From contig NC_085876.1 in assembly GCF_034702125.1 (NCBI RefSeq), positions 22,308,772-22,372,771 on the forward strand: DNA of 64,000 nucleotides. The letters run 5' to 3'. The translations under genes were made by a program, and so were the position numbers. Shown in pieces: positions 1 through 11,550 of the stretch. The notes under the pieces were generated by a model. That model had not been told where the DNA came from, searched no databases, and was given only the letters and a program-made list of their open reading frames with translations. Source of the stretch: Engraulis encrasicolus. Its lineage: Eukaryota; Chordata; Actinopteri; Clupeiformes; Engraulidae. Position 1 is the first letter of the stretch. Every line of letters starts with the position of its first letter.

Positions 1-2535
1 CAAAAATGTAAGAACTGTGAATTTGGACAAACAGAGAATGACATGATAAGAGACAAACTTGTATTTTCTGTGCCAGGCGTACACGATCTTGAGGTAGAGT
101 CACTGTTCATATCTACAATGTCCTGTACTCAACCCAAACGCACTCATCAAGATAATTCGTGGTACACAACAGCCAACATAAAAGACACAGAGGTCAAGTT
201 GAAATTGGACACTGGGGCAGATGCAAATGTGCTACCTCTGAGCATTTTGCAGAAGATTCCGGGTCCTCATCAGCTGCAACCCACACACATCACACTCGTC
301 GCCTATGGAGGAACACGTCTGAAGCCGGAGGGCACCGTGAAGCTTACCTGCGATGTGGCCAGAACGACGACAGATCTTCTGTTCTTCATCACCAAGCACT
401 CCTCCACTCCGATCCTAGGCCGAGACGCATGTGAACAGCTGCAGCTGGTGAAAAGAATGCAGACCATCGCACTCAAAGCGCCAGCCACGAAAGAGGAGCT
501 AGTGGACGCCTACCCCTCCGTCTTCAGTGGGCTGGGACAGTTTCCTGGGGTGCACCATATCCACACAGACCCACATGTGGCCCCAGTTGTGCACGGCTGC
601 AGAAAAATCCCCATCGCTGTCATGGACCGGCTGAAAACCACGCTACAAGACCTCGTCGAAAGAGATGTCATCGCACCAGTGACGAAGCCTACAGAATGGG
701 TAAATAGTCTTGTCATCACAGAGAAGAAAAACGGGACACTCAGGGTGTGCTTGGACCCTCGAGACCTGGATGAGGCGAACAAAAGACAGCACTTCTCAAT
801 ACCAACCCCAGAAGAAGTACTACACCAGCTGTCAGGGAAAACCATCTTCTCCATCCTAGACGAAAAGGACGGATACTGGCAAGTGAGTCTGGACCAGCCC
901 TCATCGATGCTCTGCACATTCAGCACACCGTGGGGCAGGTTCCGCTTTAAGAGACTTCCTTTTGGCATCAAGTCCGCCAGCGAGGTTTTCCAGCAAAAGA
1001 ACTGTGAGACATTCTGCAACATTGAAGGAGTGCACATCATTGCAGACGACATGATCATCGCTGCTGCGTCTGAAGAAGAGCATGATGCCATTCTACAGAA
1101 AGTAATGGACACTGCACAGAAAAACAACATCAAGTTCAACAAAGACAAAATACAGTACAAAGTGGACTCAGTCAAGTACATGGGCCATGTAGTCACCTCG
1201 AAGGGAGTGAAGCCGGACGAGTCCAAGGTGTTCGCCATCAGAGACATGCCGCAGCCAGACGACAAGAAAGCACTACAGAGACTGCTGGGAATGACAAGGT
1301 ACCTCTGCCAATACATCCCAAATGAAGCCAGCATCACAAGCCCACTCAGAGAGCTGCTACGAAAGGACGCTGCCTGGCACTGGAGCCACCAACACACCGC
1401 TGCATTGGAGAAGCTCAAGACCGCCCTCATGCAAGCCCCAGTACTCCAGTTCTACGACCAGAGCAAGCCACTCACCATACAGTGCGACGCATTGAAAGAC
1501 GGACTTGGCGCCTGTCTGCTGCAGGAAGGTAGGCCACTGTCTTATGCATCACGAGCACTCACAGACTCTGAGAAGAATTATGCTCAGATAGAGAAAGAGC
1601 TGCTGGCAATAGTCTTTTCCACCAAACGCTTTCACCAGTATGTCTATGGCAACACAGTGACTGTACAATCTGACCACAAGCCCCTAGAAGTCATCTTCAA
1701 AAAATACCTGAGCAAGGCACCAGCACGACTCCAGCGCATGCTATTGCAGCTCCAACGCTATGACCTGAGAATCGTCTACACAGCAGGCAAGGAGATGCAC
1801 GTCGCTGATACCCTGTCCCGCGCTGTTGTCAGTGACTGCAAGGATGACGTGAAGGAAGACCTGTTCGAGGAGAGAGTAGTGCACGCAATGGAGGCCACAG
1901 CCGCACTCGACGAAGACACACTCTCAAAGCTCAAGGGGGCCACGGCGACAGACAGCACACTGCAACAGGTGATTGAGCTACACAAGAAAGGCTGGCCAAG
2001 ACGACGGCGCAGTGTTCCCACCAACCTACACCGGTACTGGTCGATGCGACACAACATCAGCATCCGGGATGGCATCCTGATGACTGGTGACAAGATTGTG
2101 ATCCCACAGAGTGTGAAGCAGCTGATGCTTGACAGACTGCACCTTGCACACCAGGGGATACAGCGGTCGAAAGCACATGCAAGAAAGGAGATGTACTGGC
2201 CAGGTATGAAACACGACATCGAAAACCAGGTGGAGAAATGCCGCCCGTGCCAACAACACCAGCCACAAAATCAGAAAGAACCCCTGATTCCCCACGAGAT
2301 ACCTGAGCTGCCATGGCTGAAGATTGGTGCAGACATCTTTGAGCTACACGGACAGTCATATCTCCTGATGGTGGACTACATGTCAAAATACCCAGAAGTG
2401 CTCAACTTACCTGACAAAACCGCCCACACAGTCATACGCAAAATGAAGACCATCTTCGCCAGACATGGAATCCCGAAGGAGCTGGTAAGCGATCGCGTCC
2501 CTTTCGCCAGCTCTGAAATGCGAGCACTGGCGATT
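1..2535 (+). CDS. Ty3/gypsy retrotransposon gag-pol polyprotein, left part (open at window edge, broken in integrase)
   Basis: The frame is open from base 1, so the true start lies outside the window; the first in-frame ATG is at 43. The opening residues (KCKNCEFGQTENDMIRDKL) look like the core of a gypsy Gag. In order: aspartic protease with DTGA at 208-219; reverse transcriptase with the ADDM active site near 1040-1055; RNase H-like domain about 1450-1700; integrase HHCC zinc domain about 2140-2260 (H..H..CRPCQQH); start of the integrase core from about 2320. No stop or frameshift lies between 1 and 2535, so decay is slight. No zinc-knuckle motif is seen between the Gag-like start and the protease, which suggests an internal deletion. 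The frame is broken at about 2536, where a DNA transposon begins; its remainder resumes near 7082. Role: copy-and-paste retrotransposition. Family call is strong, subfamily unassigned. Confidence 0.9.
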
Positions 2536-2633
2536 CTAGGGGGGGGCAGGGGGTGGCCAGGGCCACCCCTGGGACGCTATTGTCCACCCTACTGGCCACC
2601 CTTGATTCGACAAGTAATTAATTAAAAAATATA

Positions 2634-4136
2634 TTTTTAAAAATAAATAAATAAATATACAATAATAACAACAGTATAAGACCAATAATAGGTAATTATC
2701 AGGTAATCGTCAACCCAACAACAAACAGAGAAAACTGTCAATCCATGGTGATCGCTGGCTGACAGATCTAGGGTCAGTTTTACACTTTAACTAACACGAC
2801 AGTCGTTGGACTGATGCTGCACAAGGCTGATTTCTGATCAGTAGGCTTACACGAGATGACCACTGCGTGTCGCCTGCTGCCCCTATAGTCGCTTATTTAT
2901 CGTGAAAGATCTGGCAACCCCGCACCAGCGATGCTGAGGAGCACTGTGTCACCTGCAGTTCCTTCACGAGAGACCGCATCCACTAACTGCCTGGACAGTC
3001 TAATTTGGACAATAAGGTATGGCAATTTAATGATTTGTTGATTGTCTGAATGTGTTGGAAAACCTAATTTTGAAAACTTTATGCAAGTATTAGCAGCCAG
3101 GAAGAGCCAAAATACGAGATAGCTACACGAAACAACAACATGACTAAATGAGAGCAAGTTAGTGTTGTGGCAGCTGCAAACCAAGTTAGTAGCACAGCAC
3201 AATCCTAACGTGCACGTCAGTTTATTTTTTTGTTGATAACAGGATAGTTAATATGAAACCGTTTGGATAGGGACATGGCATGGATAGCATTGGCCCATTG
3301 GCCACACATTGGAAAGGGTAGTCGGTTGTTATCTAACAGTCAGGATCGGTAGGTAGACGTCAGTACCTAGCTCGAAACCTAGCATGTGAAATGAACTAAT
3401 GCTAAGCTGGACTATGATTGTTGTGATGCCTTCTCTCAGTGAGAAGCTTCTCCTTTGCTTCTTCGATTGTCTTGACTTTTCTTGGAGTTTAAATCAAACT
3501 TAAATGAAGTCGGAGTAAGTCATAGTAAAGAGCACCTCTGCCTCTTTAGAGTAAGCAAGTTCACATCAGTCACAGATGTGTTGCCTAAACCCACAGCGCT
3601 AGTCCACTTCAGAGTATGACTCCCCCCCCAATAGCTAAATTTGCGGTACATATTTGACCTCAAATGTGTCAATATATCGTAATCCTTTTGTTCAAACGTA
3701 ACGAAAATAAATCGTCACTCACACAAAATCATGGTACAGATGTCAGTTTGTTCACCAACAAAATTCACGTCATGTAATTTCTTTGCTAAAACCCTGCAGC
3801 CACGGCTTTAGAATCAGCCACTGCTCACAGCTGTAATTGCCTTGCAGGCCGACGGCGCCTCAGACTTGAAATTCACGTCATGTAATTTCTTTGTTAAAAC
3901 CATATGCCACTGCTTTGACATCTGACACTGTCAACATCAATAATATAGTTTTTTTTGTATTCTGACATTGTTAAATGAAGTCAAAGTTGTTACTCTAAGG
4001 GGAACCACAACCACGAACACAAAACTCATGAACACAACATGTGTACTCTGCCAATTCGACAATAATCCCTCTGATATTGTAGCCAGTTACTATGCTTAGA
4101 AGTGAGTTGATTGAATGATTAATTGGTTGCATTGAT
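2634..4136. other. Non-coding interior of the hAT-like element
   Basis: AT-rich sequence with no supportable coding region. AAATTCACGTCATGTAATTTC occurs twice (about 3760 and 3870), marking a short direct repeat. Confidence 0.4.
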
Positions 4137-4325
4137 TTGATTACATTTCCTCCAGTGAGTGACATTAAGATGAAGAGAAGAAACGATATTGAGAGCTTCT
4201 TTCTCAAGAAAAAAAAGAGTCAGAGTCAGCTACAACCAGTACCAGCACCAGTGCAGATGCCCACACAAGCCAGCAGCCTAGGGATAGTGATGATGAGCAG
4301 TCCACTACCCCAATACAAGATGGTA
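4137..4325 (+). pseudogene. hAT-type transposase N-terminal exon-like fragment
   Basis: The reading MKRRNDIESFFLKKKKSQSQ resembles the opening of TTF/ZMYM1-like hAT transposases of fish. It ends at a GGTAGG splice-donor-like site near 4322. A second acidic exon-like piece lies at about 4647-4722, after a CACAG acceptor and before a GGTATG donor. The DDE-RNase H and dimerisation regions are absent, so it is a remnant. Confidence 0.4.
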
Positions 4326-4355
4326 GGTTGTGCATGGAAAGTTTGAATTAGTTAC

Positions 4356-4516
4356 ATGTAGCCCTTTCATGCACACCGTTCAACCAGTGGAACACTGTTA
4401 TTGTCATCAAAAAGGTTCTGTCATAGTGCCACACTACATAACACAGGGTCTTTAGTAATACACTATGGTAACTCTGGTAACGACAAAGGTATAACGCCAT
4501 GCATTAAAGGGTTTAA
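4356..4516. repeat. MITE with CCCTTTCATGCA-like inverted ends, copy 1
   Basis: The left end TAGCCCTTTCATGCACACCG is inverted at the right end as GCCATGCATTAAAGGG. A related copy is at about 36196-36372 and a partial left end at about 60341. Probable short non-autonomous DNA element. Confidence 0.45.
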
Positions 4517-4585
4517 CAGCTGACAAATGTTGAGACAGAAGATGATGAACTAAAGATTTGTATTATATGTATATGTGCATGGACC

Positions 4586-4617
<32 letters not shown>

Positions 4618-4816
4618 ATTTTAAACTATCCTTGTATTACCACAGTTGACCAGCCACATTTGGAGGAGGAGGAGACGGACTGTGAATCTGTGTTGTCTGG
4701 ATCTCCACCTACTGAGCATGGTATGTCAGGTTCAGATGTCATTCATGAAGTCGGTGTCTACTCTCTCATACTTCAGTTATTTAAAAATGGCCAATTATGC
4801 ATATTTATATGTGAAT

Positions 4817-6686
4817 CAGTAACGTGCGCTGGCGTTTATGGCTGGTGAGGCACTGACTTTTCCAATATCAGATTTTCAAATATACAGCTACAGTATTAGT
4901 AAATATTTGCCAAATAGGCCTACCGATAAGTTTCATATGTCATAGCTTTCTTAACATAAGGTAGGCCTACACAGTGCGGCGATACAGCAAGACTGTTGGG
5001 GAAGCAAAAAAAAATAAATAAAAATAAATATAAAGAAAAAGAAACGGAACATTCCCATGTGCAACTGCAACACATATCCATTCTGGCTATTGTATGTTAA
5101 AACGGCTTGCCATATGCTCGTGCCGTGCGCCAATGGAACTCTCAAACGCGACAGGCACACACACGCACACACACACACTGAAGGCAGGGAAGGAAGAGGC
5201 TAGTTGCCAGACCATGGACTATTATCTCCCGAAAATGTCTCCAGCAATCAAATCATACACCCGAATGTCCACACCTTTGTTTCTATTGACATTTTCATGT
5301 GCAATGTCACTCTGTCTACCTCCATCAGACCGGTATCAAAACTCGCAATCAAACTCGCAAAACTAATGACGAGGCAAAATGTGCACACACCGGGGGGAGA
5401 CAGGAGAGCAAAGAAGCCAGCTGATTGACCATATATTACCATGGCCAAAAATATCATATGGGTCTATCATATCCAACAGACATATCAGATGTCAGTTTTG
5501 CAGCCCAAATAATACAAATATGCTGTGATTTTGAATTTCTAGTTGAAGTAGCTTGTAATGATGTAGTTCGCTACATTTTACAGATGGAGCTAGCTTAATA
5601 TTTCTATTGGATGTAGCTTGTCTAGAGGAGCTAAATGTTAGCTTACTACTAGGTTCTACAAGTAGCTTGCGCTGCGCAGCCAGACACTGTTCTCGCTGCC
5701 TCGCACTGTACACTGTTCACTCCAGTCACACGCAGATGCCCAACAAACACAAGCGAATCTACACACATCACATTACATGGTAACTAAACCACCCTGGCAG
5801 CCCACCATGAATTCAGGAAAGGTGTGCATTTTTGAAAGTGGTGTTAGCTTGGTGACAGGATAGCACAGGTGCTTTGCTTTTAAGTGAGGGCTAGTTAGAC
5901 GGAAGACAAGTAGACAGCATCGATAACAACATTGACAACAACATTGCCACCAAATAGTAAACTTAGTGCTTCGGCGAGCACATCAGGGGGGAAACGGATT
6001 TCCTACCTTATTCTGTCCTGTTCATTCCTGTTACTTGAAGCTCTTAGTTTCGTTATGAAATCCACTTCCATGGTAGCAGTCAAAGTGAACAAGCTAGCCA
6101 ACACAAATGACACGACCGACTGAACTTCAGATTCGCTATGACGTAGCTGCCAGCAAGACTCTCAATGCCAGAATGAGATTGCGGCCAGACTGCTGCTGGC
6201 CTCAACACTGTATCTTTCAGTGGGCGTTATGCCAAAGCGGTCAGAGTAAAGAAATGATAATCACACGTAGAAAATAGTAAAAAATTATCAGGAAAATGAG
6301 GGCACACCATACATATTTCTATTAAGTGTATAAAAACGTTTAATACAATATTACCAGGTTGCATACACAGAACGAGCAAAATGGCGCATGCGCACAAGCT
6401 TGTTAACGAGGGATTGCGCAATCCGGCGTGAGGCAAACTAGGAGTTGCCCCAAATTCAGCATATTGGGAGCAATTTGACATGCAATGGGCAAATATTACG
6501 ATTTTGGCCACGAAAATGATTGAAAATGATTGAAACTGTTTAACTACTGCACAAATGATACTTATGGTGCAGATGCTCGAAAACAATAGCCTAGTTATTA
6601 TTGTTACATATTTACTGCATCTCATCATTCTCATGTAGGGTTGGTGAGGCACTGCCTCCCCTGCCGTATTGGAGCGCACGTGCCTG
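4817..6686. mobile_element. hAT-type element nested in the hAT-like element, 8-bp TSD ATGTGAAT
   Basis: ATGTGAAT occurs at 4809-4816 and again at 6687-6694, a perfect 8-bp target duplication. The element starts CAGTAACGTGCGCTG and the reverse complement of its end starts CAGGCACGTGCGCTC. GGTGAGGCACTG also appears inverted near both ends. The 8-bp duplication and CA..TG ends fit hAT. No transposase is seen; non-autonomous. Confidence 0.8.
4971..6060. repeat. Diverged copy of the GCGGCGCTA hAT family (related to 36467-38131)
   Basis: Starts with GTGCGGCGATACAGCAAG, matching the left end of the element at 36467. Long blocks then match 36690-37640, including the segments around AAACGGAACATT, CGCCAATGGAACT, ATGGACTATTATCTC and CACATCAGG. 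The right terminus is not visible, so this copy is truncated or only partly homologous. No coding frame is supported. Confidence 0.65.
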
Positions 6687-7081
6687 ATGTGAATGCATAG
6701 CATTTAACCAGATTACACTGCACTTTCAATTAAAAGCCTGGCACATTAAAATAACTTAATGAGGATATGTGTGTGCATTTATCTTTAATTTCTGTGAATA
6801 CGTACATAGAAAACAAAGACCTAAACATAGAACATTTCAATACTATATATATATATATTTTTTATACTACTACAAAATATTGTATTTGAAGTTCACTGGT
6901 GCTTTTCTTTAAAATGCAGGAAATAGCATAGAATAAATGCAACATTTTCTGTGTGGGAGGACCCCCGTACGTGTATGTATACCCCCGTATGTATGTATAA
7001 TTCCATGATTCCATGGCCACCTCAGACTATATTTGTGTGTCGACTTGGCCACCCTAGTAAAAATGTCCTGGATACGCCCCT

Positions 7082-7781
7082 GATCGTCATGGGGCATAAA
7101 ACTCATCCACTCCAGCCCTGGATATCCACAGTCAAACGGCCTAGCAGAGAGAATGGTAAAGACTGTAAAACATGCACTTAAAAAAGCAACACAGGCCGGC
7201 ACAGACCCGCACTTAGCTCTCCTGTCACTCCGCAACACTCCAGTGACTGGAACAGAGTTTTCACCAGCACAAGTCCTGATGGGAAGAGTACTGCGAAGCA
7301 CCCTGCCGACCTCCACAGCTGTTCTGCAACCAGCTGTGCCACACGGATTCCACTCACGGCTGAAACACCTTCAAGCCAGGCAAGTGCACTACTACAACCA
7401 CAACACAAAGACACTGCCAGAGTTTGCTCCTGGCACTACAGTGCACATGTCAACACGTCGTGGCTGGAACCAGCTACAGTCCTGAGCAAAAGAGAGGAAC
7501 CACGTGCATACAACGTCCAGACACCCAGTGGTGTCACGTTCCGGAGGAATCGACGTCATCTGCGGAGAATCCACCCCAGTCTTCATCGAGAGGACGACGA
7601 CGATCTTCCAGAGCAGCCCATGGCTTCACAGAGAGAGGACAACACATCACAGGCCCAGCGAGACCAACGCACACCAGCCTGTGAACCATCCAGTCCCACT
7701 CCAGCTGCGCCCACCTACAGCACCAGAAGTGGGAGACTCGTGAAGATTCCTGCAAGGTTCAAGGACTATGAGTTGAAATAA
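7082..7781 (+). pseudogene. Ty3/gypsy integrase C-terminal part, separated by insertion and frame-shifted
   Basis: Downstream of the hAT-like insertion, integrase-core sequence resumes with WGIKLIHSSP and YPQSNGLAERMVK, the region carrying the third catalytic acidic residue. It reads to a stop at about 7485. The expected C-terminal tail continues in another frame from about 7466, as a basic stretch ending near the TAA at 7779-7781. This implies a small indel near 7466 in addition to the large insertion. The protein is therefore broken twice and is unlikely to be made whole. Order, strand and content show it is the same element as 1-2535. Confidence 0.82.
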
Positions 7782-8249
7782 CACTTGAGTCCTGCCTACA
7801 GATAAGTCAAGTTCTGACTTTGTTTATGTACAGTATACTTGTTCTTGTTTAATGAGGTGAATACTTACCCAATTTTTCTTCCACAGAGAGACTGAAAATA
7901 TATATATAGATCAACTGTCTTTAAAAAAAAAAAAAGACAGACACATGAAAAAATAAAAAATAAAAGAATCATCTGTGTCTTTGAAAAAAAAAAAAAAAGA
8001 ACAGACACATGAAAAAAAAACATCTGTGTCTTAAAAAAAGAAAAGAAAAAAAACAGAAAGACAAACGTGAATGAAAGACTATGAATGATAAAATGTTTTT
8101 AATTGTATGCAATGTGATCCACAGGTTGTTTTTTACAGTACAAGAATGTAATTTAAAATGCTTAGTGCAAATGTTTATATCTTGTGGTAATCTTTAAAAT
8201 GATAATTTAAAGATGTAGAGTTACAGTAAAGTTAAATATGATTCTCATG
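7782..8249 (+). other. Non-coding 3' leader of the gypsy element, A-rich
   Basis: Between the pol tail and the polypurine tract there is AT-rich sequence. At 7910-8060 a CATCTGTGTCTT / AGACACATG motif recurs between A-runs, giving short imperfect hairpins. No gene is seen. Confidence 0.5.
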
Positions 8250-8455
8250 CTTAAAAAGGGAGGATGTAGTATATTGTTAGAATGTTCTGTGATCGATTGC
8301 TTTACCCTATGAGGAGCGCATTCACTCAGTGTTCGATATGCTTTGCCTGACTTCAGTCTGTAGTATGTGAGCGGCAATAAAAGTCACATACAAAGTGTCT
8401 CACCAGGTAAACAAGCCTCACCGTTTTATTTTATAAGAGTAACAAGTACTCAACA
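8250..8455 (+). repeat. Polypurine tract and probable 3' LTR of the gypsy element
   Basis: A purine-rich stretch (AAAAAGGGAGGA, 8253-8264) is followed directly by TGTAGTATATTG at 8265, the usual polypurine tract/TG start of a 3' LTR. An AATAAA signal lies near 8379. The right end is placed at a CA near 8455 but is uncertain, because the 5' LTR is outside the window. Confidence 0.55.
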
Positions 8456-8649
8456 GACAGGAGCTTTGCCCTAATCTTAAAAAAAAATCACTAACAAGTT
8501 CAGCAAAATTTCTGTAACATCTGCTGCTGAGATGTTGCTTGAAGCTGGACCGGACGCCTTGCTGGTTTTTCCTTATGTATGTTTCACACGGACATCTCTG
8601 ACAGCAAATGTTTGATGTGTGTGGAGGCTTTTGCATTAAAAATAGAAAA

Positions 8650-8765
8650 GCATAGCACAGCACAGCACAGCAATGCATGTACAGCACGGCACAGCGCAGC
8701 ATGGCACAGCACAGCACAACAATGCACAGCACGGCACAGCACAACAATGCAGTGCACAGCACGGC
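8650..8765. repeat. CAGCA-rich minisatellite
   Basis: Repeated AGCACAGCAC / GGCACAGC / AACAATGC units. Apparent frames through it are low-complexity artefacts. Confidence 0.7.
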
Positions 8766-9366
8766 ACACAAACATGTACGCAGGCATGCAGTGTAGTGCT
8801 GTGACGTTCGCGAACTAGCCGATTCTTTTGAACGGCTCCCAGAAGTGAACAATGGGAACCGGATTACAGCTGGGGGAGCCACTCCACCACTCCGCTCGGC
8901 GCAACTTCTTACATTGGGGTAAAACACAATTTTCTGCCTTAAAGAGTGGCAGAAATGGTCTTAAGAAGCAGGAGGACAATCAGTTGTTGTTTGGACAAAA
9001 TTACCGTGAGGCAGAGAGAGAGCAAAATATTACATTCTTAACACTGAATTAATAATTTTAAAAAGAGCCAAAAGAGCCAGTTTTTTGAAAGACGAGCCAT
9101 TATGATCTGGATCCCGTCAAAGAGCCATAAATCCCATCTCTAACGCAGTGTCTCCCTGCCAACACTATACATGTAGGCCTTACATTTTCCAACTAAGAAA
9201 AGACAACAATGACAATAGTCATTTGTGTTGTTAAAGCAAATTATAGCAGGCTACCCTTCCATAGTTTTGTGGTTAGTTTGTGGGTGAAAAATAAAACTGC
9301 CAAAACTTTTGGCAGAGTTTAGAATTCTCTACGATGAGAGTCATGGAGAGTTTCTCAAAAGGATAG

Positions 9367-9389
9367 ACACGCACACACACGCACACGCG

Positions 9390-9477
<88 letters not shown>
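9367..9477. repeat. (AC)n microsatellite
   Basis: More than 50 near-perfect AC dinucleotides with a few G interruptions at the left. It abuts a dispersed repeat at 9478-9757 that is also found next to the AC tract at 21291. Confidence 0.95.
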
Positions 9478-9478
<1 letters not shown>

Positions 9479-9757
9479 CCCCACCTTATCTTTGTGGGGC
9501 CCTCCCATTGACTTCCATTTAAATTAAGTTAACCCTAACAATAGCTAAAGAAAGCTAAACTGTGCCCAAACCAAAACAATCCCTAACCTTTACCTGTCAG
9601 GGAGGAAATGTTTTACCCTTTTACTTTTACCAGTAACAACAAAACTACCCCAGCAAAAGGGGTCAAAAGGATTTGGGCCCCACATGGAGCGAGGGCCCCA
9701 CTTTGTTGGTGTGCTCCAATAGCAGTGAGTGGCATCATGCAGGTAGATTGGTGCAGT
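9478..9757. repeat. Dispersed repeat linked to AC microsatellites, copy 1
   Basis: Contains ATCTTTGTGGGGCC, AACAATAGCTAAAG, AAACTGTG and CAGTAACAACAAAA. The same order of motifs follows the AC tract at about 21425-21570. Confidence 0.6.
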
Positions 9758-9772
9758 ACACACACACACACA

Positions 9773-9855
<83 letters not shown>
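9758..9855. repeat. (AC)n microsatellite
   Basis: AC repeat broken only by two AT steps, on the far side of the dispersed repeat at 9478-9757. Confidence 0.95.
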
Positions 9856-10082
9856 TTTGCTAGTTCATCTCCTGACTGAGTGTGTGTAAATGTGTTCTTT
9901 CACATTGCTGAGACATAGTGTATATATTTAGTGGAGAACACTTGGCCCTTTCCTTGTCAACACGACTAAACTTGAATGTGTGATGTTCAACTCTTGCTCA
10001 CACTTCAAGTCTGTTGTTCAAAACACACGCAGGAAACACCGAGCTGAGACAGTGCTGAATGGAATGCCAAGGCAAGATAACA

Positions 10083-10221
10083 GTGTGTGTGTGTGCGTGT
10101 GTGTGTGTGTGTGTGTGCGCGCGCCGTGCGTGCGTGCGTGCGTGCGTGCGTGTGTGTGTCTGTGTGTGTGTGCACGTGTGTGTGTGTGTGCATGTGCGTG
10201 TGTGTGTGTGTGTTTGTGTGA
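10083..10221. repeat. (GT)n / (GTGC)n compound microsatellite
   Basis: GT dinucleotides with GC and GTGC blocks (GTGCGTGCGTGC around 10126-10150). Confidence 0.9.
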
Positions 10222-10423
10222 ACATTTATTGCCTCTGTGAATTGTGTAGCTCTGCAGAACAGGATCTGACAGTGTATATATTACATCTGGGCTGTGTGAA
10301 CAATTGTTGGAAATATGTGCGTAATAAAAGAGAATGCATCTAACCTCCCTCTGCTATCTATTACAAAAAGCTAGATCTTTGTCCATGACAACCACTCTTG
10401 GTAAGTGAGTGTGATAGTCAACA

Positions 10424-10705
10424 CAGGGCCGGATTAAGATGGCCTGTGGGCCCTAGGCTACAGGTTGCTGTGGGGGTACCCTGGAGGGCAAATTTCGTGA
10501 CATATTTACATAGACAGTGTCATAGTTACGAGCTGGGATAACATGTCTACCGACTGTAATCAACACCACAGATTCATTTTTAATATTGCATCTTGTCACG
10601 ATTCTGCGATTTTTCACTTTTGGCCAATAGGGGGGAGGGGGGGGGCTGCCAGGTGGGGGCGCCTAGGCTGCAGCCATATCTAGCCTATGCATTAATCCGG
10701 CCCTC
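10424..10705. mobile_element. hAT-type MITE with CAGGGCCGGATTAA ends
   Basis: Left end CAGGGCCGGATTAAG is inverted at the right as TTAATCCGGCCCTC. TAGTCAACA flanks both sides (10415-10423 and 10706-10714). The 282-bp length, ends and duplication fit a non-autonomous hAT element. Confidence 0.82.
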
Positions 10706-10820
10706 TAGTCAACAACAGAGAGGCTTTCAATATCAGCTGCACAGCAATCACTTTTATACCCTGGCTGGCTGCGTTTAGCGTTTAGCCCTTTCTGGAGGCT
10801 CAAGGGATATTTGATTTTAA

Positions 10821-11171
10821 AGGTGCACGGTGTAATATTTTCAGTAGGTTTTTTTTCCGAATTCATGATGCCCATTCAGAAATGTTATCTTTTCCACAAA
10901 TACTTACCACCACCATCAAATCCTAAGTATGTATAATTACTTGAAGAATTGTGCATTTCACACACATGAAAAGGGGGATCTTCTCCATGGTCCGCCATTT
11001 TGAATTTCCAGAAATAGTAGTTTGAACTGTTTGGTAATGCTAATAAATATTAGTTAATTACCGAGTAAACATTCATGAAAAGATCAAATTTGGCTTTTGC
11101 ACTTGGCTTTTTGGCTTTTGAGCAGCATAGTTGCAATATCTACTCTTGCCACCATCCTACACAATGCACTT
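10821..11171 (+). mobile_element. TTAA-flanked MITE, copy 1
   Basis: Flanked by TTAA at 10817-10820 and 11172-11175. Internal landmarks are CCACCACCATCAAAT, CTCCATGGTCCGCCATTTTG and a final CCATCCTACACA. Three full relatives lie at 18825, 47422 and 53837. TTAA targeting suggests a piggyBac- or Kolobok-type origin. Confidence 0.78.
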
Positions 11172-11550
11172 TTAAGGTCGTATCTGGATTCTTACTGGAT
11201 TAACCAGAGTAGCTGAGACACACAATATTTAATATTTAAAAAAAAATGTTTTTGAAAATGGTTATATATCGCATATATGTAGAAAAGATTTCAGGTTTAG
11301 GTTTTCATTCATGCAAGACTCTCTATGAATGCACGTCACGTTATGTAGCACGTACGTAGAGATATGAGAACCTGAAACTAACTGATTTTTTCTGTGTGGG
11401 TTATTGATTTTTCACATGAGTAAAGGGGAGAGTAGCACTGCTTGACCACCAACTTCAAGAGAAAAAAAAATCAGGAAGAAAAAAGAAAAAAAAAGAGAAA
11501 GCATTGAAATCGTAAGGCAACCTTCGAAAGCAGCTGGCATAGCAGGGTTA

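Larger units (their letters stand above)
2536..7081 (+). mobile_element. hAT-like DNA transposon inserted in the gypsy integrase region
   Basis: This block splits the integrase frame. Its ends are loosely inverted: the left opens with a G-rich run followed by GGTGGCCA, and the reverse complement of the right end starts CAGGGGCGTATCCAGG and also carries GGTGGCCA. Inside are two short exon-like segments (about 4137-4325 and 4647-4722). The first encodes MKRRNDIESFFLKKKKS, like the N-termini of ZMYM/TTF-type hAT transposases. No transposase catalytic region is seen, so this is a deleted, non-autonomous copy. No clear target duplication could be delimited; both junctions are approximate. hAT is inferred from the end type and the N-terminal motif. 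Confidence 0.6.

Noticed and set aside
510..1430. 306-residue frame on the minus strand
   Set aside because: It is the antisense shadow of the gypsy reverse transcriptase region, which has clear motifs on the plus strand.
9273..9527. Open frames of poly-Cys-Val / Thr-His across AC/GT tracts (also at 9590-9889, 9980-10343, 20902-21510, 31014-31384, 42129-42437, 59985-60333, 63248-63872)
   Set aside because: They are translations of dinucleotide repeats with no start context, no homology and equal openness on both strands.
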